Shown here piece after piece: positions 17,729 to 25,394 of a DNA stretch of 38,102 nucleotides. The notes beneath the pieces are model-generated. The model saw only the letters and a program-made list of their open reading frames with translations, did not search any database and was not told the DNA's origin. Location of the stretch: contig NZ_PQMB01000002.1 in assembly GCF_002918555.1 (NCBI RefSeq), positions 1 to 38,102 of the forward strand. The letters are read 5' to 3'. The stretch is from Citrobacter amalonaticus. GTDB taxonomy: Bacteria; Pseudomonadota; Gammaproteobacteria; Enterobacterales; Enterobacteriaceae. Position numbers and translations under genes: made by a program. Each line of letters opens with the position of its first letter. Position 1 is the first letter of the stretch.

Positions 17729-19302
17729 CAGTCGGTTACCCTTCCTTTCAGTGCAAACAGCCCCTGGGGACGCTTCTGAATAAACAGAATGATCAACACC
17801 AGGATCGCAATTTTGCCGAGTACGGCCCCCATCTGGGGCTCAAGGATTTTGTTGAAAATGCCCAGGCCCAATGCCGCCGCCACGCTTCCGGCCAGTTGTC
17901 CGACGCCGCCAAGCACCACCACCAGAAAAGAATCGATGATGTAACCTTGCCCAAGCTCCGGGCCAACGTTCCCCAGTTGCGACAGCGCCACGCCCCCGAG
18001 TCCGGCAATTCCGGATCCCAGACCAAATGCCAGCATATCCACGCGCCCTGTCGGCACCCCGCAGCAGGCCGCCATACTGCGATTCTGCGTAACGGCGCGA
18101 ACATGCATTCCCAGCCGCGTTTTATTCAGCAGCAGCCAGGTGAAGATCAGCACCAGCATGGCAAAACCCAGCACGACCAGGCGGTTCCAGGGCAAAATAA
18201 GATTGGCGTAAACCTGAACACCCCCGGAGAGCCATGCCGGGTTTGCCACCTCAAGGTTTTGCGCCCCAAACGTCATCCGCACCAGTTGAATCAGCATCAG
18301 GCTGATTCCCCACGTGGCTAACAGCGTTTCCAGCGGTCGGCCATACAGATGGCGAATCACGCCACGCTCCAGAATCATGCCGATGCCGGCGGTAAGCAGA
18401 AAGGCCACCGGAAGCGCCACTACCGGATACAGCGCCAGCCACTGCGGCATAAACTGCGCCATAATTTGCTGCACCATCCACGTACAGTAAGCGCCCAGCA
18501 TCAGCATTTCGCCGTGCGCCATGTTGATGACCCCCAGCAAGCCGTAGGTAATTGCCAGCCCCAGCGCGGCAAGTAACAGCACAGATCCCAGCGATAACCC
18601 CATAAACGCCTGACCAAGCAGGTCGCCCAGCCACATACGGTGTTCAATCCGACGCAAACTCTCACGGGCGGCGGCTCGCACGCTGGCGTCCGGTTCCGTT
18701 TCCGCATCCGTGAACGGCTGCAGTCGCGACGACAGTTCAGGATCGCTGGCCTCACCCAGCAGGGTTACCGCCTGCCTGCGAATTTCTCCGGATGGACTCA
18801 TCAGCTGCAGTCTGGCGAGCGCAATCGCCAGACTGGACTTCGCCTCGGTATCACTCTCCTGCCCCAGACGCTGTTGCAGGAACGGCAGTATTTCAGGTAA
18901 CGCCTCTCGCTGTAACGTTCTGGCTGCGGCCCGCCTTTCTGTGACAACGTCACTTAATAGCAAATGCGTTGCCAGAGCGCCCGCCGTCAGATTACGTAGC
19001 CTGTTCGTCAGGCGTATTTGTTTAAGCTCACCAACGGGGTTCCCGGCACTGCCCAGGGCGATAATCTGCGCCCCCTTCGCCGTAAAGGCGTGTTTTTTAT
19101 CATCAGTAAGCAATTTCTCCTGACTCAGAACCCTCAGCAATGGCAGGCGCGAAGCGTCAGGAGATGCGGCCCATTGTTCAAGCAAGGTGACCTGCTGCGC
19201 ACGACTGGCGGCGGCAAAAGTATCTGCACTATTAGCCTGTGCAAAACACGGCAAAAGCCAGAGCGACAGCATGACACCGCAAATAAAACGTAAGGTTTTC
19301 AT
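17728..19302 (-). CDS. urtB: Urea ABC transporter permease UrtB, with N-terminal extension
   Basis: UrtB is the LivH-like permease of the urea importer. The protein is 524 residues, far longer than LivH (about 300). A signal sequence (MKTLRFICGVMLSLWLLPCFAQA) leads into about 190 residues of helical, HEAT-like repeats facing the periplasm. The membrane domain starts near 230 (LGLAITYGLLGVINMAHGEMLMLGAY). This long N-terminal part is the hallmark of urea-type UrtB. It lies 45 bases downstream of urtA in the same operon. Confidence 0.93.
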   Translation of the reverse strand: MKTLRFICGVMLSLWLLPCFAQANSADTFAAASRAQQVTLLEQWAASPDASRLPLLRVLSQEKLLTDDKKHAFTAKGAQIIALGSAGNPVGELKQIRLTNRLRNLTAGALATHLLLSDVVTERRAAARTLQREALPEILPFLQQRLGQESDTEAKSSLAIALARLQLMSPSGEIRRQAVTLLGEASDPELSSRLQPFTDAETEPDASVRAAARESLRRIEHRMWLGDLLGQAFMGLSLGSVLLLAALGLAITYGLLGVINMAHGEMLMLGAYCTWMVQQIMAQFMPQWLALYPVVALPVAFLLTAGIGMILERGVIRHLYGRPLETLLATWGISLMLIQLVRMTFGAQNLEVANPAWLSGGVQVYANLILPWNRLVVLGFAMLVLIFTWLLLNKTRLGMHVRAVTQNRSMAACCGVPTGRVDMLAFGLGSGIAGLGGVALSQLGNVGPELGQGYIIDSFLVVVLGGVGQLAGSVAAALGLGIFNKILEPQMGAVLGKIAILVLIILFIQKRPQGLFALKGRVTD

Positions 19303-19347
19303 GACGCGTACTCCACAAGCGTGGCCCTCCCGCAGAAGGGCCTGCTG

Positions 19348-20619
19348 TTAGTTGCTGGCCGTTTTTACCGGTTGATCCGTCTTTTTGTCATTACCCGCAA
19401 TGAACGGACTCCAGGGTTGAGCACGGACGGGTTCTTCGGTTTGCCACACCACGTTAAACTGACCATTCCCTTCAATTTCACCGATCATGACAGGTTTATG
19501 CAGGTGGTGATTGGTTGCATCCATGGTGAGTGTATAGCCGGAAGGTGCCGGAAAGGATTGTCCGGCCATCGCTGCACGAACCTTGTCGACGTCGGTGGTT
19601 CCCGCCTTCCTGACCGCCTGCGCCCACATATGCAGGCCAACGTAAGTGGCCTCCATAGGATCGTTGGTGACCACGGTAGCGGCATTCGGCAGCTTGTGTG
19701 CTTTGGCATAGGCGCGATAATCAGCGACAAATTTCTGGTTTGTCGGATTATCCACTGACTCAAAATAGTTCCATGCTGCGAGGTTACCCACCAGCGGTTT
19801 GGTATCAATACCACGCAGCTCCTCTTCGCCAACGGAGAACGCCACGACCGGGACATCGGTTGCTTTCAGGCCCTGATTTGCCAGCTCTTTATAAAACGGC
19901 ACGTTTGAATCGCCGTTGATGGTGGAGACGACCGCCGTTTTGCCCCCCGCAGCAAATTTCTTGATGCTGGCCACGATGGTCTGGTAATCGCTGTGTCCAA
20001 AGGGGGTATAGACTTCTTCGATATCTTTATCCGCTATCCCTTTGGAATGCAGATAAGCGCGCAATATTTTGTTGGTGGTACGCGGATACACGTAATCAGT
20101 GCCAAGCAGGTAAAAACGTTTAGCGCTGCCGCCATCTTCACTCAGCAAATATGCCACGGCAGGTATGGCCTGCTGGTTTGGCGCAGCCCCGGTGTAAAAC
20201 ACATTGGGTGACATTTCTTCCCCTTCATATTGCACGGGGTAGAACAGCAGACCGTTCAGCTCCTCGAACACCGGCAGAACCGATTTGCGCGAAACGGAAG
20301 TCCAGCAGCCAAACACCACAGCGACGCGATCCTGACTTAACAACTGACGGGACTTTTCAGCAAACAGCGGCCAGTTTGAGGCGGGATCAACAACGACCGG
20401 CTCCAGTTTCTTTCCCAGTACGCCCCCCTTCGCATTGATTTCATCAATTGTCATCAATGCCACATCTTTCAGCGGCGTTTCCGAAATGGCCATTGTTCCG
20501 GACAGTGAATGCATGATGCCGACTTTAATGGTATCGGCAGCCTGAACGCTAAAACTCCCCCCCATCGCGACCACAGTGGCGGAGAGGGCGAAGGCTTTTA
20601 ATAGTGTACGACGCTGCAT
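19348..20619 (-). CDS. urtA: Urea ABC transporter substrate-binding protein UrtA
   Basis: UrtA captures urea (or short amides) in the periplasm. It has 423 residues, the usual length, with the type I binding-protein fold: IKVGIMHSLSGTMAISETPL at the start of the mature protein, VVFGCWTSVSRKSVLPVFEE, and FYLLGTDYVYPRTTNK, motifs characteristic of urea-type proteins. The leader MQRRTLLKAFALSATVVAMG carries a twin-arginine motif (RRTLLK), so export through Tat is likely, which is unusual among ABC binding proteins but seen in UrtA. It is the first gene of urtABCDE, with AGGAG 8 bases before the ATG, a sigma-54 promoter about 40 bases upstream and an NtrC-like site about 150 bases upstream. Confidence 0.95.
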   Translation of the reverse strand: MQRRTLLKAFALSATVVAMGGSFSVQAADTIKVGIMHSLSGTMAISETPLKDVALMTIDEINAKGGVLGKKLEPVVVDPASNWPLFAEKSRQLLSQDRVAVVFGCWTSVSRKSVLPVFEELNGLLFYPVQYEGEEMSPNVFYTGAAPNQQAIPAVAYLLSEDGGSAKRFYLLGTDYVYPRTTNKILRAYLHSKGIADKDIEEVYTPFGHSDYQTIVASIKKFAAGGKTAVVSTINGDSNVPFYKELANQGLKATDVPVVAFSVGEEELRGIDTKPLVGNLAAWNYFESVDNPTNQKFVADYRAYAKAHKLPNAATVVTNDPMEATYVGLHMWAQAVRKAGTTDVDKVRAAMAGQSFPAPSGYTLTMDATNHHLHKPVMIGEIEGNGQFNVVWQTEEPVRAQPWSPFIAGNDKKTDQPVKTASN

Positions 20620-20669
20620 AGTTTCACTCCTGAAATTAACTTGCTGTGCAATGAGAGTTAATTCAGGAG

Positions 20670-20685
20670 AGCAAGAACGATGCCA
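20670..20685 (-). promoter_or_regulatory. Sigma-54 (RpoN) promoter of urtABCDE
   Basis: On the reverse strand TGGCATCGTTCTTGCT fits the -24/-12 consensus TGGCAC-N5-TTGCW with a single mismatch. The predicted start is near 20659, giving a leader of about 40 bases before urtA. Sigma-54 control of nitrogen-scavenging transport is well established in enterobacteria. Confidence 0.82.
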
Positions 20686-20767
20686 GATATGATGCTGGCC
20701 TGAAAACAGGGGACTTCAGGATCCTGACAGGGATAAAAAGAGGGAATGATCCAAAATGAAATAGCGC

Positions 20768-20784
20768 TGCATTATAGATGTGCA
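20768..20784. promoter_or_regulatory. NtrC (GlnG) binding site upstream of urtA
   Basis: TGCATTATAGATGTGCA has the 17-base TGCA-N9-TGCA layout of NtrC sites such as those at glnA (GCAC-N7-GTGC, one mismatch). It is centred about 117 bases before the predicted start, within the usual range of NtrC enhancers. Confidence 0.7.
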
Positions 20785-20796
20785 ACGCTCTGTGCA
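20781..20796. promoter_or_regulatory. Possible second, imperfect NtrC site
   Basis: TGCAACGCTCTGTGCA overlaps the first site by four bases. The arms fit, but the spacing is one base short (N8 instead of N9), so it may be a weak half-site pair. Confidence 0.35.
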
Positions 20797-20907
20797 TTAA
20801 TGAGGCGCTGACCGTGCCAGTTGCGCGATATTGGTGACGAGCGGGACGGTGAGCAGGCCCGAAAGAATTCGTTTTGCAGCCATAACGCGCAAAGCGTTTT
20901 TTTATCC

Positions 20908-21007
20908 AAAAAAAACCGCCGGATTAACCAGCGGTGAATGCTTGCATGGATAGATTTGTGTTTTGCTTTATACGCTATCAGGGCATTCCCTGCATTGATA
21001 ACGAATC
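20908..21007 (-). ncRNA. mgrR: Small regulatory RNA MgrR
   Basis: The reverse strand from 21007 reads GATTCGTTATCAATGCAGG, continues through AAAGCAAAACACAAATCTAT and CCATGCAAGCATTCACCGC, and ends in a hairpin with eight T. This closely follows the E. coli MgrR I recall (98 nucleotides), including the A/C-rich single-stranded middle used for pairing and the ACCGC...GCGGT terminator (one G-U pair in the stem). MgrR is an Hfq-binding RNA activated by PhoP at low magnesium; it represses eptB (lipopolysaccharide modification) and ygdQ. It lies between dcp and the urt promoter on the same strand. Confidence 0.9.
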
Positions 21008-21032
21008 GTCTATTACCGTAGCACTGGCAATC

Positions 21033-21047
21033 TCAATGAAGGTTAAA
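21033..21047 (-). promoter_or_regulatory. Probable PhoP box of mgrR
   Basis: On the reverse strand GTTTA-N6-ATTGA repeats with the 11-base period of PhoP boxes (G/T-GTTTA direct repeats). It lies about 26-40 bases before the MgrR start, the usual position overlapping -35. The first half is exact, the second has three of five matches. Confidence 0.5.
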
Positions 21048-21128
21048 CGATTCAAAACTAAACTAACAAAACGACGGTTTATCGCTGGCTTTGACAGCGG
21101 CACGACATGGCATCGGACAGCCATGACG

Positions 21129-23177
21129 TTATTCCCCGTCAAGTCCGCGGTTTTTCAGCATCGCGGCAATCTGCGGCCGCTTTCCGCGCCAGTGCGGATA
21201 AAGCGTATCCAGATCCGAGCTGTTACCCCGCGACAAGATAGCCTCACGAAAACGCTGGCCGTTCTCGCGGGTTAGCCCGCCGTTTTCAACAAACCACTGG
21301 TAGCCATCATCGGCGAGCATTTGCGTCCAGAGATAGGCGTAATAGCCTGCCGCATAGCCACCGCCAAAAATATGCGCAAAATAACTGCTGCGGTAGCGTG
21401 GGGGAACGGCCTGAAGATCCAACTGTTCCGAACGCAGAGACTGCTGCTCAAAACGGTCCACATCCTGCGTGGCCTCCGCCACCGCCAGGCTGTGCCAGCG
21501 CATGTCGAGCAGCGCCGCGCTGAGCAGTTCCGTCATGTCGTACCCCTTATTGAACAGGCTTGCCTGGCGCATTTTTGCCTGGAGCGCGGCGGGCATTTTC
21601 TCTCCCGTTGCGTAATGGCGTGCATACCGGTCAAAAACCGTGGAATGACTGGCCCAGTGTTCGTTGATCTGTGACGGAAATTCAACAAAATCTCGTGGCG
21701 TATTGGTGCCTGACAGCGTGGCATAGCGCTGGGAAGCAAACAGTCCGTGCAGGGTATGACCAAACTCGTGGAACAGCGTGATAACGTCATCCCAGAGCAG
21801 CAGCGCCGGCTGCCCCGCCGCCGGTTTCTGATAATTGCAGACGTTATAAATCACCGGACGGGTTTCATTGAGCGTTGATTGCTCGATAAAATTTCCCATC
21901 CAGGCTCCGCCGCTTTTCGAATCGCGGGCATAGAAATCACCGTAAAACAGCGCAAGCCCCACGCCATCGTGATCGAAAATCTCCCATACCCGGACGTCAG
22001 GGTGATAAACCGGAATATCAAAACGTTCGATAAACCTGATGCCATAGAGCTGACTCGCCGTCCAAAAAACGCCTTCAGTGAGGACGTTATCGAGGGCAAA
22101 GTACGGTTTAAGCTGCGCCTCGTCCAGGGCATATTTTTCCTGCCGTACCTGCCCGGCATACCAGGACCAGTCCCAGGCTTGTACGGTGAAGCCCCCCTGT
22201 TCATCATCAATAACCTTTTGAATCTCAGCCTGCTCATTGAGCACGCGCTGACGGGCGGCCGGAACAATGGCGCGCATAAACGCGAGGGCGGCTTCCGGCG
22301 TTTTCGCCATCTGATCGGCTACCTTCCATGCCGCATAGTTCGGGAAACCCAGCAAATTTGCCTGGATGGCGCGAATTTCCACGAGTCGCTGAATAATCGC
22401 CCGCGTGTCATTGGCATCATTTTTCTCCGCGCGCGACCAGCCTGCACTGAACAACTTTTCACGGGTCTGACGGTCCCGCAGTGAGGTTAACGCAGGCTGC
22501 TGAGTCGTATTCAGCAGAGGAATCAGCCAACACCCGTCCAGTCCCTTCTCTTTCGCCGCCTCGCTGGCAGCAGCAACCTCTTCCGCGCTGAGTCCATCGA
22601 GTTGATGGACAGAATCCACCACCAGCCCACCGGACTTGCTCGCCGCCAGCAGCCGTTGGTTAAACTGACTGGTAAGGGTTGCTGATTCTGTGTTCAGTGC
22701 CTTAAGTCGCGCCTTATCCGCTTCATTGAGCCGTGCTCCGGCCAGGACGAACCGCTGATGGACAACCTCAATAAGCCGACGTGATTCGCTGTCAAGTTCC
22801 GGCGCATCGCGCTTCTGCCAGACAGCCTCTACCCGCGCAAACAGCGCACCGTTGAGCCAGATATCATTAGCCAGCGCGGCAAGCTCGGCGGAAAAAGCTT
22901 CGTCCAGTTTCTGCAACGCTTCGTGGGTATGCGCTGCCGTCATCGCAAAAAATACGCTGGTAACCCGGGTCAGTAATTCGCCACTCTGCTCCAGCGCCAG
23001 CAGTGTATTCGCAAAATCCGGCGCATCATTGTTGTTGACTATGGCGTCAATTTCCGCACGTTTTTGCCGCATCCCTTCATCGAAAGCGGGCCGATAGTGA
23101 CTGATATCAATGAGATCAAAACGTGGCGCCTGATACGGCAGCAGACTGTGACTAAAAAACGGATTCGTTAACGACAT
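21129..23177 (-). CDS. dcp: Peptidyl-dipeptidase Dcp
   Basis: Dcp is a cytoplasmic zinc peptidase of family M3 that removes C-terminal dipeptides from peptides. The protein has 682 residues (681 in E. coli). The zinc motif HEFGH lies at 470-474 and the third ligand Glu at 499 (FVEFPSQINEHW). Further substrate-site residues are in IFGGGYAAGYYAYLW near 604-618. The start has a good AGGAG site. It is divergent from ydfG (137 bases apart), and mgrR follows 122 bases downstream on the same strand. Confidence 0.96.
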   Translation of the reverse strand: MSLTNPFFSHSLLPYQAPRFDLIDISHYRPAFDEGMRQKRAEIDAIVNNNDAPDFANTLLALEQSGELLTRVTSVFFAMTAAHTHEALQKLDEAFSAELAALANDIWLNGALFARVEAVWQKRDAPELDSESRRLIEVVHQRFVLAGARLNEADKARLKALNTESATLTSQFNQRLLAASKSGGLVVDSVHQLDGLSAEEVAAASEAAKEKGLDGCWLIPLLNTTQQPALTSLRDRQTREKLFSAGWSRAEKNDANDTRAIIQRLVEIRAIQANLLGFPNYAAWKVADQMAKTPEAALAFMRAIVPAARQRVLNEQAEIQKVIDDEQGGFTVQAWDWSWYAGQVRQEKYALDEAQLKPYFALDNVLTEGVFWTASQLYGIRFIERFDIPVYHPDVRVWEIFDHDGVGLALFYGDFYARDSKSGGAWMGNFIEQSTLNETRPVIYNVCNYQKPAAGQPALLLWDDVITLFHEFGHTLHGLFASQRYATLSGTNTPRDFVEFPSQINEHWASHSTVFDRYARHYATGEKMPAALQAKMRQASLFNKGYDMTELLSAALLDMRWHSLAVAEATQDVDRFEQQSLRSEQLDLQAVPPRYRSSYFAHIFGGGYAAGYYAYLWTQMLADDGYQWFVENGGLTRENGQRFREAILSRGNSSDLDTLYPHWRGKRPQIAAMLKNRGLDGE

Positions 23178-23314
23178 CTTTCACTCCTGAAAACGATTTG
23201 TTCATCAGATTAAGCTTCCCTTCCCTGAACCGCAATCATGCAAACCAGGATTACCCCCATACGGAGTTCACATGCTATGGTAGTAGCACACAAAAAGCGT
23301 TGAGGAACAGTGAG

Positions 23315-24061
23315 ATGATCGTTTTAGTAACCGGGGCAACTGCAGGTTTTGGTGAATGCATTACACGTCGTTTTGTTGAGAATGGGCATAAAGTCATTGC
23401 CACTGGCCGCCGCCAGGAACGCCTGCAGGAGTTAAAAGATGCGTTGGGTGATAACGTGCTCACCACACAACTGGATGTTCGTAATCGCGCCGCGATTGAA
23501 GAGATGCTGGCGTCGCTGCCTGCACAGTGGCGCGATATTGACGTCCTGGTCAATAACGCGGGGCTGGCGCTGGGTCTGGAACCGGCACATAAAGCCAGCG
23601 TTGACGACTGGGAAACCATGATTGATACCAATAACAAAGGGCTGATTTATATGACCCGCGCCGTTCTGCCGGGAATGGTTGAGCGTAATCGCGGCCATAT
23701 TATTAATATTGGTTCCACCGCCGGCAGCTGGCCGTATGCCGGGGGCAACGTGTACGGCGCAACGAAGGCATTTGTTCGTCAGTTCAGCCTTAATCTGCGC
23801 ACGGACCTGCACGGTACGGCGGTCCGCGTGACCGATATCGAACCTGGCCTGGTCGGGGGTACTGAATTTTCTAACGTGCGCTTTAAAGGTGATGATGCCA
23901 AAGCGGGTAAAACCTATGAAAACACCACCGCGCTGGCGCCGGAAGACGTCACCGAAGCGGTATGGTGGGTGGCCTCACTCCCGGCACACGTCAATATCAA
24001 CACGCTCGAAATGATGCCCGTTACCCAGTCTTTTGCCGGACTTAGCGTCCATCGTGGTTAG
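23315..24061 (+). CDS. ydfG: NADP-dependent 3-hydroxy acid / L-allo-threonine dehydrogenase YdfG
   Basis: YdfG is a short-chain dehydrogenase acting on serine, allo-threonine and 3-hydroxy acids, and it reduces malonic semialdehyde in pyrimidine breakdown. The cofactor motif TGATAGFG is at 6-13, and the catalytic triad S134, Y147 and K151 lies in INIGSTAGSW and VYGATK. The frame opens at 23198, but the ATG at 23315 gives 248 residues, the E. coli length, and the correct Rossmann start MIVLVTGATAG with a GAGGAA site. The RRQ after the second strand (ATGRRQERL) indicates NADP preference. Confidence 0.95.
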   Translation: MIVLVTGATAGFGECITRRFVENGHKVIATGRRQERLQELKDALGDNVLTTQLDVRNRAAIEEMLASLPAQWRDIDVLVNNAGLALGLEPAHKASVDDWETMIDTNNKGLIYMTRAVLPGMVERNRGHIINIGSTAGSWPYAGGNVYGATKAFVRQFSLNLRTDLHGTAVRVTDIEPGLVGGTEFSNVRFKGDDAKAGKTYENTTALAPEDVTEAVWWVASLPAHVNINTLEMMPVTQSFAGLSVHRG

Positions 24062-24066
24062 TTTTT

Positions 24067-24090
24067 ATACCCGACCTGCGGGTCGGGTAT
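24067..24090 (+). terminator. Hairpin after ydfG
   Basis: ATACCCGACC and GGTCGGGTAT form a perfect 10-base stem with a TGCG loop, starting a few bases after the ydfG stop. No T run follows, so termination may be inefficient or factor-assisted. It adjoins the ERIC-ended repeat. Confidence 0.55.
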
Positions 24091-24230
24091 ATCCCCTAAA
24101 TAATTCGGGTTGCAAGACAAAACGCGTCGTCGTTTTGAACAGCGCTTGCGCTGGCCCCGATGGGGCGAGGCCCAGGGATGAACCGGGTAACAAAGCCAAC
24201 GCATCTGCAACTTGAAGTATGACGGGTATA
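24090..24230. repeat. ERIC-ended repeat with a different centre
   Basis: This element of about 141 bases has the same termini as the ERIC at 13756, in opposite orientation: the forward strand starts CCCTAAATAATTCGGGTTGCA and ends GCATCTGCAACTTGAAGTAT then GACGGGTA. The centre is unrelated to the ERIC core. It carries three hairpins: AAAACG...CGTTTT type, AGCGC TTGC GCGCT-like, and GGCCCCGATGGGGCGAGGCC. It lies between ydfG and rspR and may be transcribed in either. Confidence 0.7.
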
Positions 24231-24287
24231 GCTTGTAACAAAAGAATGGTAGAATAGCAGCGTTAACCCACTAAAAAGTAAGAACGA

Positions 24288-24974
24288 ATGACCGCCGAAA
24301 CGCAACTCAATCCTACGCAACCCGTAAATCAGCAGATTTATCGCATTCTTCGCCGCGACATTGTGCATTGCCTTATTGCGCCGGGTACGCCGCTTTCTGA
24401 AAAAGAGGTTTCTGTTCGCTTTAATGTGTCCCGCCAGCCGGTACGCGAAGCGTTTATTAAACTGGCAGAAAACGGCCTGATCCAAATCCGCCCGCAGCGC
24501 GGCAGCTACGTGAATAAAATCTCGTTATCCCAGGTGCGCAACGGTTGCTTTGTGCGTCAGGCAATAGAATGTGCGGTGGCTCGTCGTGCTGCGTCGATGA
24601 TCACCGACAGCCAGTGTTATCAGCTTGAGCAAAACCTTAATCAACAGCGCATCGCCATTGAGCGAAAGCAGATTAACGATTTCTTCGATCTGGATGATGA
24701 TTTTCACCACAAGCTGGCGGCGATCGCCGATTGCCAGCTGGCATGGGATACCATCGAAAACATCAAAGCGACGATTGACCGCGTGCGCTATATGAGTCTG
24801 GATCACGTTTCACCGCCGGAAATGCTATTGCGCCAGCATCTGGATATCTTTAATGCGCTTGAGAAACACGATGGTGATGCCGTCGATCGCGCAATGACCA
24901 TACACCTGCAGGAAATCGGCGAGTCGGTGCTGCTGATTCGTCAGGAAAACAGCGACTGGTTCAGCGAAGAATAA
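24288..24974 (+). CDS. rspR: GntR/FadR-family repressor RspR (YdfH)
   Basis: RspR represses the rspAB operon in E. coli. The protein has 228 residues, the E. coli length. An N-terminal winged helix-turn-helix (about 13-75: [21 protein letters not shown] then [16 protein letters not shown]) is followed by an all-helical FCD effector domain with the metal-type residues D (LDDDFH), H and H (RQHLDIF, IHLQEI). The target rspA is reduced to a stub in this window, but rspB, ydfJ and two candidate operators (27206, 29869) remain. Its upstream region is occupied by the ERIC-ended repeat. Confidence 0.92.
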   Translation: MTAETQLNPTQPVNQQIYRILRRDIVHCLIAPGTPLSEKEVSVRFNVSRQPVREAFIKLAENGLIQIRPQRGSYVNKISLSQVRNGCFVRQAIECAVARRAASMITDSQCYQLEQNLNQQRIAIERKQINDFFDLDDDFHHKLAAIADCQLAWDTIENIKATIDRVRYMSLDHVSPPEMLLRQHLDIFNALEKHDGDAVDRAMTIHLQEIGESVLLIRQENSDWFSEE

Positions 24975-25042
24975 TAGCGCCCTCCCTCTGACGGGGTGAG
25001 TTTCTCCCACCCCTGCATCTTCACAGCCAAAAAGCTGTGAGC

Positions 25043-25056
25043 TTGATCAAAAACAA
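25043..25056 (+). promoter_or_regulatory. FNR box of ydfZ
   Basis: TTGATCAAAAACAA matches TTGAT-N4-ATCAA in nine of ten positions. It is centred about 41-45 bases before the start expected from the -10 TATATT at 25083-25088, the class II activator position. FNR activation of ydfZ is known in E. coli. Confidence 0.72.
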
Positions 25057-25090
25057 AAAAAATCCTTTCCAGGAGGCGTATTTATATTAC

Positions 25091-25120
25091 GCCCGTTACG
25101 TGGGGACTTAGCCCACGGGC
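25091..25120 (+). promoter_or_regulatory. Hairpin in the ydfZ leader
   Basis: GTGGG (25100-25104) pairs with CCCAC (25112-25116), and the outer GCCC (25091-25094) with GGGC (25117-25120), leaving a five-base bulge. It would form right at the 5' end of the predicted transcript, about 30 bases before the ydfZ start. It could stabilise the mRNA; I have no basis to call it a riboswitch. Confidence 0.4.
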
Positions 25121-25151
25121 CTGAACGGTAAGTTTGAAAGGAGAAAACACC

Positions 25152-25355
25152 ATGATGACATACGATCGTAACCGTAACGCAATCACAACCGGCAGCCGGG
25201 TGATGGTCAGCGGCACTGGACACACTGGAATCATTAAGGCGATTAGTACCGACGGCCTTGATGCTGCGCAGATTCGTCGCAGCAAAACGGTGGAAGTGGA
25301 AGGTTGTGAAGGTAAGTTCGCGCCCGTTGAACTGATTCGTCTCGGCATGAATTAA
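25152..25355 (+). CDS. ydfZ: Putative selenium-binding protein YdfZ
   Basis: This small cytoplasmic protein has 67 residues from the ATG at 25152, the E. coli YdfZ length; an upstream ATG at 25134 would add six residues but lies at the ribosome site (AAAGGAG). The sequence [20 protein letters not shown] is an SH3-like/KOW-type small beta-barrel start. E. coli YdfZ was found as a selenium-carrying protein bound through its single cysteine, here in [10 protein letters not shown] control and the nearby selenate reductase genes fit an anaerobic role. Confidence 0.9.
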   Translation: MMTYDRNRNAITTGSRVMVSGTGHTGIIKAISTDGLDAAQIRRSKTVEVEGCEGKFAPVELIRLGMN

Positions 25356-25362
25356 TGGTGTG

Positions 25363-25384
25363 AATGCCGCCCAAGGGCGGCATT
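25363..25384. terminator. Bidirectional hairpin between ydfZ and ydfI
   Basis: AATGCCGCCC and GGGCGGCATT form a perfect 10-base stem with a two-base AA centre between two convergent genes. T runs are weak on both sides. Confidence 0.65.
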
Positions 25385-25394
25385 ATTGCTCAGT

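Noticed and set aside
15150..20619. Branched-chain amino acid (liv) transporter instead of urea
   Set aside because: The long HEAT-like N-terminus of UrtB, the UrtA motifs and the five-gene order fit urea transport; liv operons lack that extension.
20805..20819. Second sigma-54-like sequence TGGCACGGTCAGCGC on the reverse strand
   Set aside because: The GG and GC spacing fits, but the -12 half reads GCGC instead of TTGC, and it lies upstream of the NtrC site, the wrong order for urtA. The site at 20670-20685 is a much better match.
20883..20902. Short AACGC/GCGTT stem with a T run on the + strand
   Set aside because: No gene or promoter is visible upstream on that strand; the five-base stem is weak and lies within the mgrR-urt spacer.
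23198..23314. Upstream start of ydfG (39 extra codons)
   Set aside because: The Rossmann fold begins at MIVLVTGATAG, and the added residues overlap the dcp-ydfG promoter region.
25021..25040. TCACAGC/GCTGTGA palindrome as a CRP site
   Set aside because: The arms point the wrong way for TGTGA-N6-TCACA; it is a hairpin-type repeat of unknown role.
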